Positions 34,088 to 42,434 of a DNA stretch of 43,764 nt are shown here, piece after piece. This stretch comes from an uncultured Collinsella sp. (GTDB lineage Bacteria > Actinomycetota > Coriobacteriia > Coriobacteriales > Coriobacteriaceae), in contig CABUBH010000016.1 in assembly GCA_902489775.1 (NCBI GenBank), positions 1 through 43,764 on the forward strand, given 5' to 3'. Numbering within the stretch: position 1 is the stretch's first letter; each line of letters starts with the position of its first letter. The notes beneath the pieces are model-generated. The model saw only the letters and a program-made list of their open reading frames with translations. It searched no databases and was not told where the DNA came from. Position numbers and translations under genes: made by a program.

Positions 34088-35464
34088 ATGGATACTCAGA
34101 CCCCAACATATTCCGATGACGAGCTGACCGCAGCGCTTGCCGAGCACCTGGCGTCGCTCGATTGCGACGACAGCTATCGCGTGGAGCGTGTACTTAAGCG
34201 CTCGACCGTTGAAACAACCGAGCTCGTGTACTTTGAAGGAACCGGCGGTGGCTCGCTCGGCCCCTTTGTCCGTAAACGCATCGATGCTTCGGCTCAAATC
34301 GGCGGGGCATACGAGCGTCTGTTTGCCGTTCAGCGGGCAGGCAGGCGTTTTGAGCACCTGCCCAGAATCGTCGATTGTCGTCGTGTGGGCGACGAGCTCA
34401 ACGTGGTTATGGAATACATCGAAGGGGAGACGCTCGGGGCGCTGGTGGACCGTCTGGGAGCCACCCCCGATTATGCGCGTGAATTGTATCCTGTCCTTTG
34501 CGACGCCGTGGGCGAGCTCCATGCCGGTTTTGCAATGGCGGGGGAGACGTCGGCGCCGGTGATCCATCGTGACCTCAAGCCGTCGAATATCATCGTGACA
34601 GGTGCCAACTATACGCCTGATGACGGCCTGACGTTTTCATCGCTGGTGATTATCGACCTGGGGATCGCGCGCGTATGGCACGATGGCGCCGATGCCGACA
34701 CCGTCAAGTTTGGCACGCGACCCTATGCGCCGCCCGAGCAGTATGGGTTTGGGCAGACGAGCGTGCGAAGCGACGTCTACGCACTTGGCGCCCTGTTGTT
34801 CTTCTGCTTGACGGGAGTCGACCCTAAGCCAGGGCTCGACATGCGCGAGCAATGCGAGGCGCGCGGCATTCCCACTCCACTTGCCGATGCCGTCTGCATG
34901 TCGATGGCGCTCGACCCGGCCAAGCGTTTTGCGAGTGCGGAAGCGTTGGGACGGGCGACGCGCGCGGCATACGATCTGAGTCGCCCCGTGCGGCCTCCTG
35001 CGCCGCCTGTCCGAACTCCGGCCTCGGAGACGGTGTTGACGCCCCAAGGGCTCCAGAACCCCGCAGGGCCTCCTGGCCCTGCCGCCTCCGCTGCATGCGG
35101 CCTGCTCTCTCGCGTTCCGGAGTCTCTGGGCCGCATTTGGAATACGCTCGTCTGCTTCTCGCTGCTTGTGTTCTTTGCCGGAAGTCACTTTGCCGTCTTT
35201 CACCCCACCGGAGCAAACCAAAGCTACCCGACGTGGCTTCTCATAATCGAGTATTTTTTCTTTGTCGATGGCCTTATGGTGCTTATGCATTTCGCACTGC
35301 TCGATAAGCGCCGTCTTCGTCGGCGATTCGCACTGCTCGACAGCTATCGCGGCAAGAAACTTGCGAAACTCTGGCTCAAGGCATTGGGTGTGCTGCTCCT
35401 ATGCATGATTGTCATAGTCGCGGTTGCCAATGCGACCGGCGTCGTCGATACCTCCGCTACCTAA
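34088..35464 (+). CDS. Membrane-anchored Ser/Thr protein kinase (Hanks type)
   Basis: A 458-residue kinase. The N-lobe lysine is K63 or K64-like in VRKRID. The catalytic loop is HRDLKPSN (160-167), the magnesium motif is DLG (190-192) instead of DFG, and the activation loop ends in APPEQYG. A Pro/Ala linker leads to a C-terminal region with about three hydrophobic helices (VCFSLLVFFAGSHFAVF and two more), so the kinase domain is cytosolic and tethered. No PASTA repeats are seen. ATG 34076, 34079 and 34088 are in frame; GGAGG lies too close to 34088 for a normal site, so the start is uncertain. Confidence 0.85.
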   Translation: MDTQTPTYSDDELTAALAEHLASLDCDDSYRVERVLKRSTVETTELVYFEGTGGGSLGPFVRKRIDASAQIGGAYERLFAVQRAGRRFEHLPRIVDCRRVGDELNVVMEYIEGETLGALVDRLGATPDYARELYPVLCDAVGELHAGFAMAGETSAPVIHRDLKPSNIIVTGANYTPDDGLTFSSLVIIDLGIARVWHDGADADTVKFGTRPYAPPEQYGFGQTSVRSDVYALGALLFFCLTGVDPKPGLDMREQCEARGIPTPLADAVCMSMALDPAKRFASAEALGRATRAAYDLSRPVRPPAPPVRTPASETVLTPQGLQNPAGPPGPAASAACGLLSRVPESLGRIWNTLVCFSLLVFFAGSHFAVFHPTGANQSYPTWLLIIEYFFFVDGLMVLMHFALLDKRRLRRRFALLDSYRGKKLAKLWLKALGVLLLCMIVIVAVANATGVVDTSAT

Positions 35465-35466
35465 AA

Positions 35467-35491
35467 GAAAAGGACCCCATTGGGGCCCTTT
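35467..35491. terminator. Bidirectional terminator between convergent genes
   Basis: AAAGG-A-CCCC pairs with GGGG-C-CCTTT around a short loop, with one mismatch. It lies between the kinase stop and the minus-strand stop at 35502. Confidence 0.8.
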
Positions 35492-35501
35492 GCAGTTGCA
35501 C

Positions 35502-36635
35502 TTAGATGCGGTTCATCTGAGCGGCGACTTTGTTGTACCAGTCCTGCCACGTGGGCGGGCAGTACTTTTTGGCCGCTGCCGGGGTAAGGGTGGAGCCGTA
35601 GTTGGCGCCCAGATAGGCAACGTGAGCGGAGATGCCCTCGCTCCAGCTGCCAAAGCTGCGCCAACCGCCGCCACGTGCACTCCAGCCCCAGGCGTTGTAA
35701 GAATTGGCGCAATAAGCACCCTTGGTGCTCTCGATGCAGGCGATGGCGGGGGACCAACGGGGGTCGACACCGGTATTCCAAGCGGCGACGGCAAAGTTAT
35801 AGCCCTGGCCTGCCATGGGGGAGCCGGCGAGATAATTGTCGATGCGGCCTGTCCACTCATTAATGAACGAATCGTAATCGGAGCTACCAGTATTGGAGCT
35901 GTTCACCGTGGTGTCGATGGTGGTGTTGGTGTTGGTGGCCTGGCTGCTGGAATTGCTGCCGCTTACGCCCTCGCCCGAGAGCTTCTCGGCGGCAGCGGCC
36001 TTATCGGCCTCAAGCTTGGCAAGCTCGGCGGCATTTTCCTGCTCGGCTTTTGCCTGTGCCTCGCTGCGGAGCTGCTGGGCCTGTGCCAGCGCATCCTCGG
36101 CGTTTTTCTGCTCTGCCTCAAGCTGAGACTTGGCCTGCTGGAGCTCAGCCTTGTTCTGCTCGAGTTCGGTTTGCATGTTATTGAGCTGTTCGATCTCGTC
36201 GACGCTCGAGCTCGTGATCTGGTTGGTGTATTTGCAGGTCGTGATGAACTCACCCAGGCTCTGTGCGTTGACCAGGAAGCTCACGATGGGATTGGTGCCC
36301 TTCTGATACTTGTACAGATCGCGCATGGCGGAGCTTGCCTTGGCCTGCTGCTCGGGAAGCTTGGCCTCGATTTCCTCGATGCTTGCCTCATTGGAGTCAA
36401 TCTGCTTTTGCAGGTCATCGAGTTTGGTGCGGGCGTCGTTGTAGGCGCTCGTGGCGGCTTCGATCTTCTGCTGGGCTGCGGAAAGCTGGTCCTGCGTTGC
36501 CTGCGAGGCGGCATACGCCGCAACGGGGGAGAGCATCGGCGTGGCCGTCAGCGCAACGGCGAGCACGGCGCTCGTGATGATACGAGCCGGCTTCGACGCA
36601 ATGAACGCTGCGGTGCGATGATTCGAATGCTGCAT
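35502..36635 (-). CDS. Secreted coiled-coil protein with lysozyme-like C-terminal domain
   Basis: A 377-residue exported protein. A signal peptide (ARIITSAVLAVALTATPML then VAAYA-A) precedes a long coiled coil of about 180 residues rich in Gln, Glu, Lys and Ala, like the PcsB/RipC regulators of wall hydrolases. After a Ser/Thr/Asn linker, the C-terminal 120 residues (YNFAVAAWNTGVDPRWSPA ... ACIESTKGAYC ... NAWGWSA) resemble a goose-type/transglycosylase-like lysozyme fold with the catalytic Glu in ACIES. It would cut peptidoglycan outside the cell. ATG 36635 with AGAGGGA is preferred to TTG 36650. Confidence 0.78.
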   Translation of the reverse strand: MQHSNHRTAAFIASKPARIITSAVLAVALTATPMLSPVAAYAASQATQDQLSAAQQKIEAATSAYNDARTKLDDLQKQIDSNEASIEEIEAKLPEQQAKASSAMRDLYKYQKGTNPIVSFLVNAQSLGEFITTCKYTNQITSSSVDEIEQLNNMQTELEQNKAELQQAKSQLEAEQKNAEDALAQAQQLRSEAQAKAEQENAAELAKLEADKAAAAEKLSGEGVSGSNSSSQATNTNTTIDTTVNSSNTGSSDYDSFINEWTGRIDNYLAGSPMAGQGYNFAVAAWNTGVDPRWSPAIACIESTKGAYCANSYNAWGWSARGGGWRSFGSWSEGISAHVAYLGANYGSTLTPAAAKKYCPPTWQDWYNKVAAQMNRI

Positions 36636-36697
36636 CCAGTCCCTCTGCAATCAATCGTAGGTTATGGTTCGAACGGTATTCTACTACTGCTTTCGAC

Positions 36698-36804
36698 CTC
36701 AACTTGAACCTTAAAGGTTCCAAAGGGTCAAGTTGAACTTGAGGCTTTGGCTTTGACCTGCAGTTATGATGAATTGTTGAGAAACCATAGAGTTCAACTT
36801 TAAC
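36698..36804. promoter_or_regulatory. Cluster of related 12-bp motifs upstream of the wall-hydrolase gene
   Basis: CTCAACTTGAAC (36698-36709), GTCAAGTTGAAC (36727-36738) and GTTCAACTTTAAC (36792-36804) share a core in both orientations. Between the first two is a perfect palindrome GAACCTT-A-AAGGTTC (36706-36720). The clustering suggests binding sites of a regulator for the minus-strand gene starting at 36635. Confidence 0.5.
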
Positions 36805-36869
36805 GTTACAGAGCTCTGTTTGAGAGGAGTTTTGGGCTGTAAAAGCCATCTCAACGTGGGGTTTTATAA

Positions 36870-37502
36870 CTACAGCGTGCCCTTCTGGCGAGCCTGCTCA
36901 ATCTCTTCGAGGGCCTCGGCGGGGGTGAACGAACAGGTGCCGTCGCCGAGCTTGACTACCTGGATTTCGTCACCGGCGTTGACCTCTCCGCCCTTTAGTA
37001 CCACGCCGAAAACGCCCTCGTGGGGAAAGATGCAGTCGCCGGCGAGATAGTAGATGGCGCAACGGGTGTGGCAGACCTTGCCGATTTGGCTGATTTCGAC
37101 GAGCACGTCGCTTCCAAGCTTGAGCTGTGTGCCCAAAGGGAGCGAGAGCAGGTTGATGCCCCGGGTTGTGAAGTTCTCCCCAAAGTCACCCTCGTGTACG
37201 TCGAGCCCGCGTGCCTGCGCCGTCTGGATGGACTCCGCGGCTAAAAAGGAAACCTGACGGTGCCAATGTCCGGCGTGCGCATCGGTGGCGAGGCCAAATT
37301 GCTCTATAACGGTGTCGCGTCCATCGGCGACGGGCGACTTGCGAGTGCCCTTGTGTACCGACGTGTTGATCGAGACGATGTGGGCGGGTCCGTTGTGGGC
37401 GTCGTTTGCCGTGCACAGGGGAGCGGTCGCTTTCGCACGTTTCGCCAGCTCGCGCCTCGCGGCATTGAGGATGGGATTATCGGTCGGATGGTCTTGGGGC
37501 AC
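36870..37502 (-). CDS. MOSC-domain protein
   Basis: A 210-residue protein. The first 40 residues are a basic extension; then the MOSC beta-barrel runs from IVSINTSVHKGTRK to the end, with GDFGENFTTRGI and the cysteine motif IGKVCHTRCAIYY that carries sulfur in this superfamily. MOSC proteins deliver sulfur to molybdenum or other metal centres or reduce N-hydroxylated compounds. No molybdenum cofactor genes are nearby. It starts with GTG 37502 behind GAAAGG. Confidence 0.83.
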   Translation of the reverse strand: MPQDHPTDNPILNAARRELAKRAKATAPLCTANDAHNGPAHIVSINTSVHKGTRKSPVADGRDTVIEQFGLATDAHAGHWHRQVSFLAAESIQTAQARGLDVHEGDFGENFTTRGINLLSLPLGTQLKLGSDVLVEISQIGKVCHTRCAIYYLAGDCIFPHEGVFGVVLKGGEVNAGDEIQVVKLGDGTCSFTPAEALEEIEQARQKGTL

Positions 37503-37565
37503 GTGCGCGCCTTTCGCTCGAGGATGTCAATACACTGAATCCTACAACAATGGTAGGTTCATTGC

Positions 37566-37582
37566 CCGTTGTCATACAACGG
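37566..37582. promoter_or_regulatory. Dyad in the divergent promoter region
   Basis: CCGTTGT-CAT-ACAACGG is a perfect 7-3-7 dyad. Just before it, GAATCCTAC...GTAGGTTC forms another with one bulge. They lie between the MOSC gene and the ATP-grasp gene and may bind a regulator of either. Confidence 0.4.
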
Positions 37583-37650
37583 TGAGCGCCGTCTTCGTGC
37601 TGGCCTTCGTGCTGGACGATTACGTCGATTGCCATAGATACGGTGGAGCT

Positions 37651-37680
37651 TTGGGCGCCGGCGGCTTGGCACGCTAGAAT
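37651..37680 (+). promoter_or_regulatory. Promoter of the ATP-grasp ligase gene
   Basis: TTGGGC (37651-37656), an 18-base spacer and TAGAAT (37675-37680), followed by a 56-base leader to the start codon at 37737. Confidence 0.45.
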
Positions 37681-37736
37681 AAATCAGTTGCGCAAAGACC
37701 GCCCGTTGTGTGGGCAGTTCATGATAGGAAGTTTCC

Positions 37737-38993
37737 ATGGCATTGCAATTTACAGAGCGCGAGTTCATTCCCGTGCTGCTTGGTGGCGACATCAACGCCT
37801 ATTCGGTGGCGCGCGCCTTCTACGAGGAGTACCAGGTCAAGAGTCTGGTCTTTGGCAAGTATCAGACGGGTCCCGCGTACCGCAGCCAGATTATCGACTA
37901 CACGCCCAACGTGGATATCGACACCATGCCCGTGATGCTCAAAACCGTCAACGGCATTGCCCAAGCGCATGCCGACAAGACTATTGTCCTTGTGGGCTGC
38001 GGCGACAACTATGTCGCTCTCGTGGCTCAAGCCAAGGATGCTCATGAGCTGGCGGATAACATCGTCGCTCCCTACGCGCCCTACAGCATGCTCGAGCAGT
38101 GCCAGAAGAAGGAGATCTTCTACGAGCTGTGCGAGAAGCATGGCGTGCCCTATCCACACACGTTTACCTTTACCAAGGCGATGCTCAATGCTCAGGGTGA
38201 GGCGCCTGCCGAAGTGCTCGACCAGATCGATTTTCCTTACCCGATGATTCTGAAGCCTTCTGACGGCATCATGTGGTGGCAGCATGAGTTCGAGGGCCAG
38301 AAGAAGGCCTATGAGATTGCCGACCGCGCCGAGCTGGAACAGGTCATTCGCGATTCGTATGCCAGCGGCTACACCGACGATCTGATCTTGCAGGATCGCG
38401 TGCCCGGCAACGACGAGTACATGCGCGTGCTCACCAGCTATTCCGACCGCAACGGTAAGGTCCGCATGATGTGCCTGGGCCATGTGCTGCTCGAGGAGCA
38501 TCAGCCCCACGGTGTCGGCAACCATGCCTGTATCATTACCGAGCCTAACGACGAACTCATGGGCGGCGTGCGCAAGTTGCTCGAGGACCTTCACTTTGTG
38601 GGCTATTCCAACTTTGACGTTAAGTACGACGAGCGCGATGGCTCGTTTAAGTTCTTCGATTTCAACACGCGCCAGGGCCGCAGCAACTACTACGTCACCA
38701 ACAGCGGCTTTAACGTTGCCAAGTATGTGGTGGACGAGTATGTGTTCAACCGCCCGTTTGAGCCGGAGTTTGTGACGGCGCAGGACGAGGCCCTGTGGAT
38801 GGTCGTTCCCATGGGCGTCGTCGACAAGTACGTCAAGGATCCCGAGCTGCGCGCTAAGGTGCATCGCCTGGACAAGGAAGGCAAGGGCGCCGACCCTTCG
38901 TTTATGAAGGGCGACTTTGTCTTTAACCGCTGGCTGCGCATGTGGCACACCAAGCTGCGCCACTTTAAGCTGTTCAAGACGTATTACAAGTAG
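37737..38993 (+). CDS. ATP-grasp amino-acid ligase, D-aspartate ligase-like
   Basis: A 418-residue ATP-grasp enzyme. The N-terminal part starts FIPVLLGGDINAYSVARAFYEEYQ; the grasp domain has PYPMILKPSDGIMWW, the ATP-binding EYMRVLT region and a C-terminal FFDFNTRQGRSNYY with the metal ligand pattern D-x-N. The style is that of the D-aspartate ligase (Asl) of Enterococcus, which adds D-Asp to the peptidoglycan side chain. The racemase gene 84 bases downstream could supply D-aspartate. Collinsella-type walls are reported to have an Asp-containing cross-bridge, which fits. Confidence 0.78.
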   Translation: MALQFTEREFIPVLLGGDINAYSVARAFYEEYQVKSLVFGKYQTGPAYRSQIIDYTPNVDIDTMPVMLKTVNGIAQAHADKTIVLVGCGDNYVALVAQAKDAHELADNIVAPYAPYSMLEQCQKKEIFYELCEKHGVPYPHTFTFTKAMLNAQGEAPAEVLDQIDFPYPMILKPSDGIMWWQHEFEGQKKAYEIADRAELEQVIRDSYASGYTDDLILQDRVPGNDEYMRVLTSYSDRNGKVRMMCLGHVLLEEHQPHGVGNHACIITEPNDELMGGVRKLLEDLHFVGYSNFDVKYDERDGSFKFFDFNTRQGRSNYYVTNSGFNVAKYVVDEYVFNRPFEPEFVTAQDEALWMVVPMGVVDKYVKDPELRAKVHRLDKEGKGADPSFMKGDFVFNRWLRMWHTKLRHFKLFKTYYK

Positions 38994-39002
38994 ATGAGCG
39001 CG

Positions 39003-39041
39003 GCGCCCGTCCGGTTTGCATCGGGCGGGCGCGGGTATGAT
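39003..39041 (+). promoter_or_regulatory. Hairpin followed by a TATGAT -10 before the racemase gene
   Basis: GCGCCCGTCCG (39003-39013) pairs with CGGGCGGGCGC (39022-39032) with one G-U-type pair. TATGAT follows at 39036-39041. Same layout as at 34040-34080. Confidence 0.5.
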
Positions 39042-39077
39042 ACGCGCAATTGCGCAAGCGTCACCAAGGAGGCGGCG

Positions 39078-39824
39078 ATGGAAAAGCTGGGAGTTATCGG
39101 CGGCATGGGCGCCGAGGCCACGTCGTATTACTACGACCAGGTGGTGCGTCATACGGCTGCTGCCTGCGATCAGGAACATATCGACATGGTGGTGCTCTCC
39201 AAGTCGACCATGCCCGACCGCACGTTGGCCATTAAGACCGGCGAGCATGCCAAGCTGCTGGCGACCATGAAAGAGTGTGCCCAGGCACTCGAGTCGCTGG
39301 GCTGTGCGCACATTGCCATTCCCTGCAACACGTCGCACTACTTCTACGACCAGATCCAGTCGTTTACGAAGGTGCCGATTATCCACATGCCGCGTGAGTC
39401 GGTGCGCTATGCCCTTGCGGGTGCGGTGATGGGGGAGTGCGAGTTCGACCCCAACCTGAGTATGCCGGCCGAGCCGGTGCACAAGATTGGCATTATGGGC
39501 ACCGACGGCACCGTGGGCGCGGGCGTCTACGGACGCGAATGTAAGGCTGCGGGTGTTGAGGTTGTCTATCCCAGCGAGAAACGTCAGAACGATGTGATGT
39601 CGCTTATCTACGATGACGTGAAGGCCGGACGTGAGCCCGATATGGATAAGTTCGACCGCGTGATGTGGGAGTTCGCCCGTAGCGGCTGCGACCGCGTCAT
39701 TCTGGCCTGCACCGAGCTCTCGGTGCTGCAGAAGTACCGAGAGATGCCCGAGGTCACCCTCGACGCCATGGACGTCCTGGTGCGCGAATCCATCATCCGC
39801 AGCGGCGCCCCCTACCGCCTCTAG
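39078..39824 (+). CDS. Aspartate/glutamate racemase family protein
   Basis: A 248-residue cofactor-independent racemase. The paired catalytic cysteines are C83 in AIPCNTSHYF and C211 in ILACTELSVL. The start MEKLGVIGGMGAEATSYY is typical of aspartate racemases. It would convert L- to D-aspartate in the cytosol for the ligase upstream. ATG 39078 has AAGGAGG at 39066-39072; the in-frame ATG 38994 lies in front of a hairpin and is not used. Glutamate as substrate is possible but less likely given the neighbour. Confidence 0.87.
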   Translation: MEKLGVIGGMGAEATSYYYDQVVRHTAAACDQEHIDMVVLSKSTMPDRTLAIKTGEHAKLLATMKECAQALESLGCAHIAIPCNTSHYFYDQIQSFTKVPIIHMPRESVRYALAGAVMGECEFDPNLSMPAEPVHKIGIMGTDGTVGAGVYGRECKAAGVEVVYPSEKRQNDVMSLIYDDVKAGREPDMDKFDRVMWEFARSGCDRVILACTELSVLQKYREMPEVTLDAMDVLVRESIIRSGAPYRL

Positions 39825-39830
39825 CTTCCG

Positions 39831-39865
39831 ACCTGCCAAAAAGGGACAGGTTTATTTTGGTAGGT
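39831..39865. repeat. Short hairpin element with a GGGACAGGTT loop
   Basis: ACCTGCCAAAA (39831-39841) pairs with TTTTGGTAGGT (39855-39865), one mismatch. The loop holds GGGACAGGTT, similar to GGGTCAGGTT upstream of the Mbeg1-like gene (about 23824-23833). Likely a member of a small palindromic repeat family. Confidence 0.55.
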
Positions 39866-39883
39866 TTTATCTGGTGAAACAGT

Positions 39884-39920
39884 AAAGGCTTCGGCTCGTT
39901 TGGTGCGAGCCGAAGCCTTT
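39884..39920. terminator. Bidirectional terminator
   Basis: AAAGGCTTCGGCTCG (39884-39898) pairs perfectly with 39906-39920, then TTTT. It separates the racemase gene from the convergent ECF operon. Confidence 0.92.
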
Positions 39921-39949
39921 TGCGTTGGGTGGTTGCTGTCGGTGGCGAA

Positions 39950-40696
39950 CTAGAACAGGAAGCCGATGGCGATGAGGGCGATGCTGACGATGAGCACGGC
40001 GATGTCCAGACCCTTGATGGGATAGCGCTTGTACGAGCTGGCGCGCGTACGCAGATAGAAGCCGCGCTGCTCTGCCGCCAAGGCTGTGGCATCGGTCTTG
40101 CCCACGCTCGAGATGAGCAGTGGCACACACAGTGGCAGCATGAGCTTAAGCTTCTTGATGGGGTTCTTGGTGTCGTACTCGACGCCGCGTGCGGTCTGCG
40201 CCTCCATGATGGCGTTCATCTCCTGACCAAACACCGGCACAAAGCGCAACGCCGTGGTAAAGGTGAAGGCATAGCGATACGGCACGTGCAGCACCTCGAC
40301 GCAGGCGTTGGCAAGGTCGTTGAGTTTGGTCACCATGAGCATGAGGATGAGTGGTAACGCCACGCCCAGTAGGCGCAGACAGGCCTTCGATCCTGTGATG
40401 AGGCCCGTGTCGGTGATAAAGCCCCACACCACGTTGCCATCGCGCATAAAGGCCAGCTGGAGCACCAGCATGATAAGCGCGAGCGGGATCAGCAACTTGA
40501 GCAGCGAGAACAGACGGTCGACGACGCCGGCATAGGCACCCAGCGCAAGGGTGAGTGCCAAAAAGCCCAGCAGCGCCACGTAGGTGTCGGACAAGAAGAT
40601 GCCGACGATGATGGCGGCGGCGAGGCCCAGTTTGACGACGGGGTTCAGGCGATGCAGCAGCGTGTCACCCGGCATGTAGTCGATGACGTTAACCAC
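39950..40696 (-). CDS. ecfT: ECF transporter transmembrane component
   Basis: A 248-residue membrane protein, the T component linking ATPases to the substrate-binding S protein. The start VVNVIDYMPGDTLLHRLNPVVKL is typical, followed by about five hydrophobic segments. The coupling-helix motifs with Ala-Arg-Gly are MEAQTARGVEYD and AAEQRGF. I chose GTG 40696, ten bases after AAGGAG and overlapping the ecfA stop by 8; the longer frame from ATG 40729 lacks a site and adds residues not seen in the family. It is the last gene of the S-A-T operon. Confidence 0.88.
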   Translation of the reverse strand: MVNVIDYMPGDTLLHRLNPVVKLGLAAAIIVGIFLSDTYVALLGFLALTLALGAYAGVVDRLFSLLKLLIPLALIMLVLQLAFMRDGNVVWGFITDTGLITGSKACLRLLGVALPLILMLMVTKLNDLANACVEVLHVPYRYAFTFTTALRFVPVFGQEMNAIMEAQTARGVEYDTKNPIKKLKLMLPLCVPLLISSVGKTDATALAAEQRGFYLRTRASSYKRYPIKGLDIAVLIVSIALIAIGFLF

Positions 40697-42416
40697 GGTG
40701 GACCATCTCCTTGGTAATTCGAACGACATCGGAGACCTCGCTCACCTGTGTAAAGGCGGGTGAGACGTTGGATGCCAGACGGCGCGAGAGTTCGATGACC
40801 TGGGGCGGCTCAACGTAGGCACGCCGCATGAGATCGATGTTCGAGAACAGCTCGTGCGTGCGGCCGCGGTCGAGGATGCGACCGTCGGCCATTACCACAA
40901 TGCGCTCGGCAAAATCCGAGACGACTTCCATATCGTGGCAGACCATGATTACGGCGCAGCCACGCTCGGCCATGGTACGCACCGTTTCCATGACGGTCAT
41001 GCACTCGCGGTAATCAAGGCCGCTCGTGGGCTCGTCGAGCACCACGATTTTGGGCTCTACGACCACGACGGAGGCGAGTGCCACCATTTGTCGCTGGCCG
41101 CGCGAAAGCGAGAAAGGCGCCTCGTCGGCCGGCAAGCCAAAGCGGTCGATGACGAGTTGGGCACGACGCAGAGCCTCGGCGCGGTCCATGCCGCCAAGCT
41201 CCAAGCCAAAGGCGACCTCGTCGAGCACGGTGTCCTTGCAGATTTGACGGTCAGGGTTTTGGAAGAGGGTTGCGACCTCGCGGGCAATGCGGCTCGTGGG
41301 GACGGTTGCAGTATCCAGTCCCGTGACGCGCACGCTGCCCGAGGCGGGCTTGAGCAGACCCGTGAGCAGCTTGGTGAGCGTGGTCTTGCCGGCACCGTTC
41401 TGGCCGACGATGCCCACGAGCTCGCCGGGATAGAGCGTCAGGCTAAGGTCGTGTACGGCGGCGCCGCCATTGGGATAGGCAAACTCAACATGGTCGAAGG
41501 TGAGTACGGGTTCTGCGTCCTTGGCATGAGGGCGCAACGACGGTGCATGCGGGGAACCGGCGGGCGCCTGGGCTTCGATGGCCGCGTGTGCGGGGTCGAC
41601 GATGCCCGAAATCAGGCGCTCGGCCTCATCGACATCCAAGCAAGGGGTACCACTTGCCAGACCATCGGCCTCGAGGCTATTGAAGATGCGCGTGACGCGA
41701 GGGCAGTCGACGCCGATGACACGGAGCTCGTCGGTATGCGCGAAGACCTCGTGTGGCTCGCCCTGCAGCGCGATTTCGCCATGGTTGAGCACGAGCACGC
41801 GGTTGCAGTACTCCGAGAGCAGGGCGACCTTTTGCTCAACGACGACGATGGTGATTCCAAGTGCGCGGTTTGCCTCACGCAGCGTCTCGAAAACCAACGT
41901 GGAGCTGGCGGGGTCGAGTGCCGCGGTGGGCTCGTCGAGAACCAAGACGCGCGGACGCATGGCGAGGATGGCGGCGATGGCTACCTTTTGCTTCTGTCCG
42001 CCCGAGAGGGTGGCGATCTCGCGGTCGCGCAGGTCGCTGATGCCGACGGTCTCGAGCGTTTCGCTCACGCGCTGCTCGATCTGGTCGTGGGGAACGCCAA
42101 AGTTCTCGAGGCCAAAGAGCATCTCGTCCTCGACGACCGAGGCGACCATCTGCGTGTCGATGTCCTGCAACACGCTGCCGACGATCTGCGACACATCGGT
42201 GAGCGAGACTTCGCAGGTGTCGTGGTCGTCAACCATGACGGACCCAAAGAACGTGCCGGTGTAGTGGTGGGGCACGGCACCCGACAGGCAGGCGGCAAGC
42301 CCGATGATACCGATGAAATCTCCCTTGTTCACGCCGAGCGAGATGTGGCTGAGCGCCTGTTCGGTCTGCGTGCCGTAGGAGAACGAGACATCGTCGACGT
42401 TGATGATCGTTTCCAT
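40689..42416 (-). CDS. ecfA: Fused tandem ECF ATPase; first domain lacks Walker A
   Basis: A 575-residue double ABC protein combining the two ECF ATPases. Domain 2 is complete: GQNGAGKTT, LSRGQ and VVLDEPTSGLD. Domain 1 keeps the Q-loop region (VGSVLQDIDTQM), LSGGQKQ and VLVLDEPTAALD, but after FIGIIG (ending at residue 39) it runs directly into LAACLSGAVPHHYTG. The P-loop, about eight residues, is absent at 42299/42300, in frame. One of the two composite nucleotide sites should then not bind ATP normally. The start has GAAAGG upstream. Confidence 0.9.
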   Translation of the reverse strand: METIINVDDVSFSYGTQTEQALSHISLGVNKGDFIGIIGLAACLSGAVPHHYTGTFFGSVMVDDHDTCEVSLTDVSQIVGSVLQDIDTQMVASVVEDEMLFGLENFGVPHDQIEQRVSETLETVGISDLRDREIATLSGGQKQKVAIAAILAMRPRVLVLDEPTAALDPASSTLVFETLREANRALGITIVVVEQKVALLSEYCNRVLVLNHGEIALQGEPHEVFAHTDELRVIGVDCPRVTRIFNSLEADGLASGTPCLDVDEAERLISGIVDPAHAAIEAQAPAGSPHAPSLRPHAKDAEPVLTFDHVEFAYPNGGAAVHDLSLTLYPGELVGIVGQNGAGKTTLTKLLTGLLKPASGSVRVTGLDTATVPTSRIAREVATLFQNPDRQICKDTVLDEVAFGLELGGMDRAEALRRAQLVIDRFGLPADEAPFSLSRGQRQMVALASVVVVEPKIVVLDEPTSGLDYRECMTVMETVRTMAERGCAVIMVCHDMEVVSDFAERIVVMADGRILDRGRTHELFSNIDLMRRAYVEPPQVIELSRRLASNVSPAFTQVSEVSDVVRITKEMVHRG

Positions 42417-42434
42417 GGATACCTTTCATAGTCA

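Noticed and set aside
37719..39839. 706-residue minus-strand frame
   Set aside because: Antisense shadow of the ATP-grasp and racemase genes, both of which have clear catalytic motifs.
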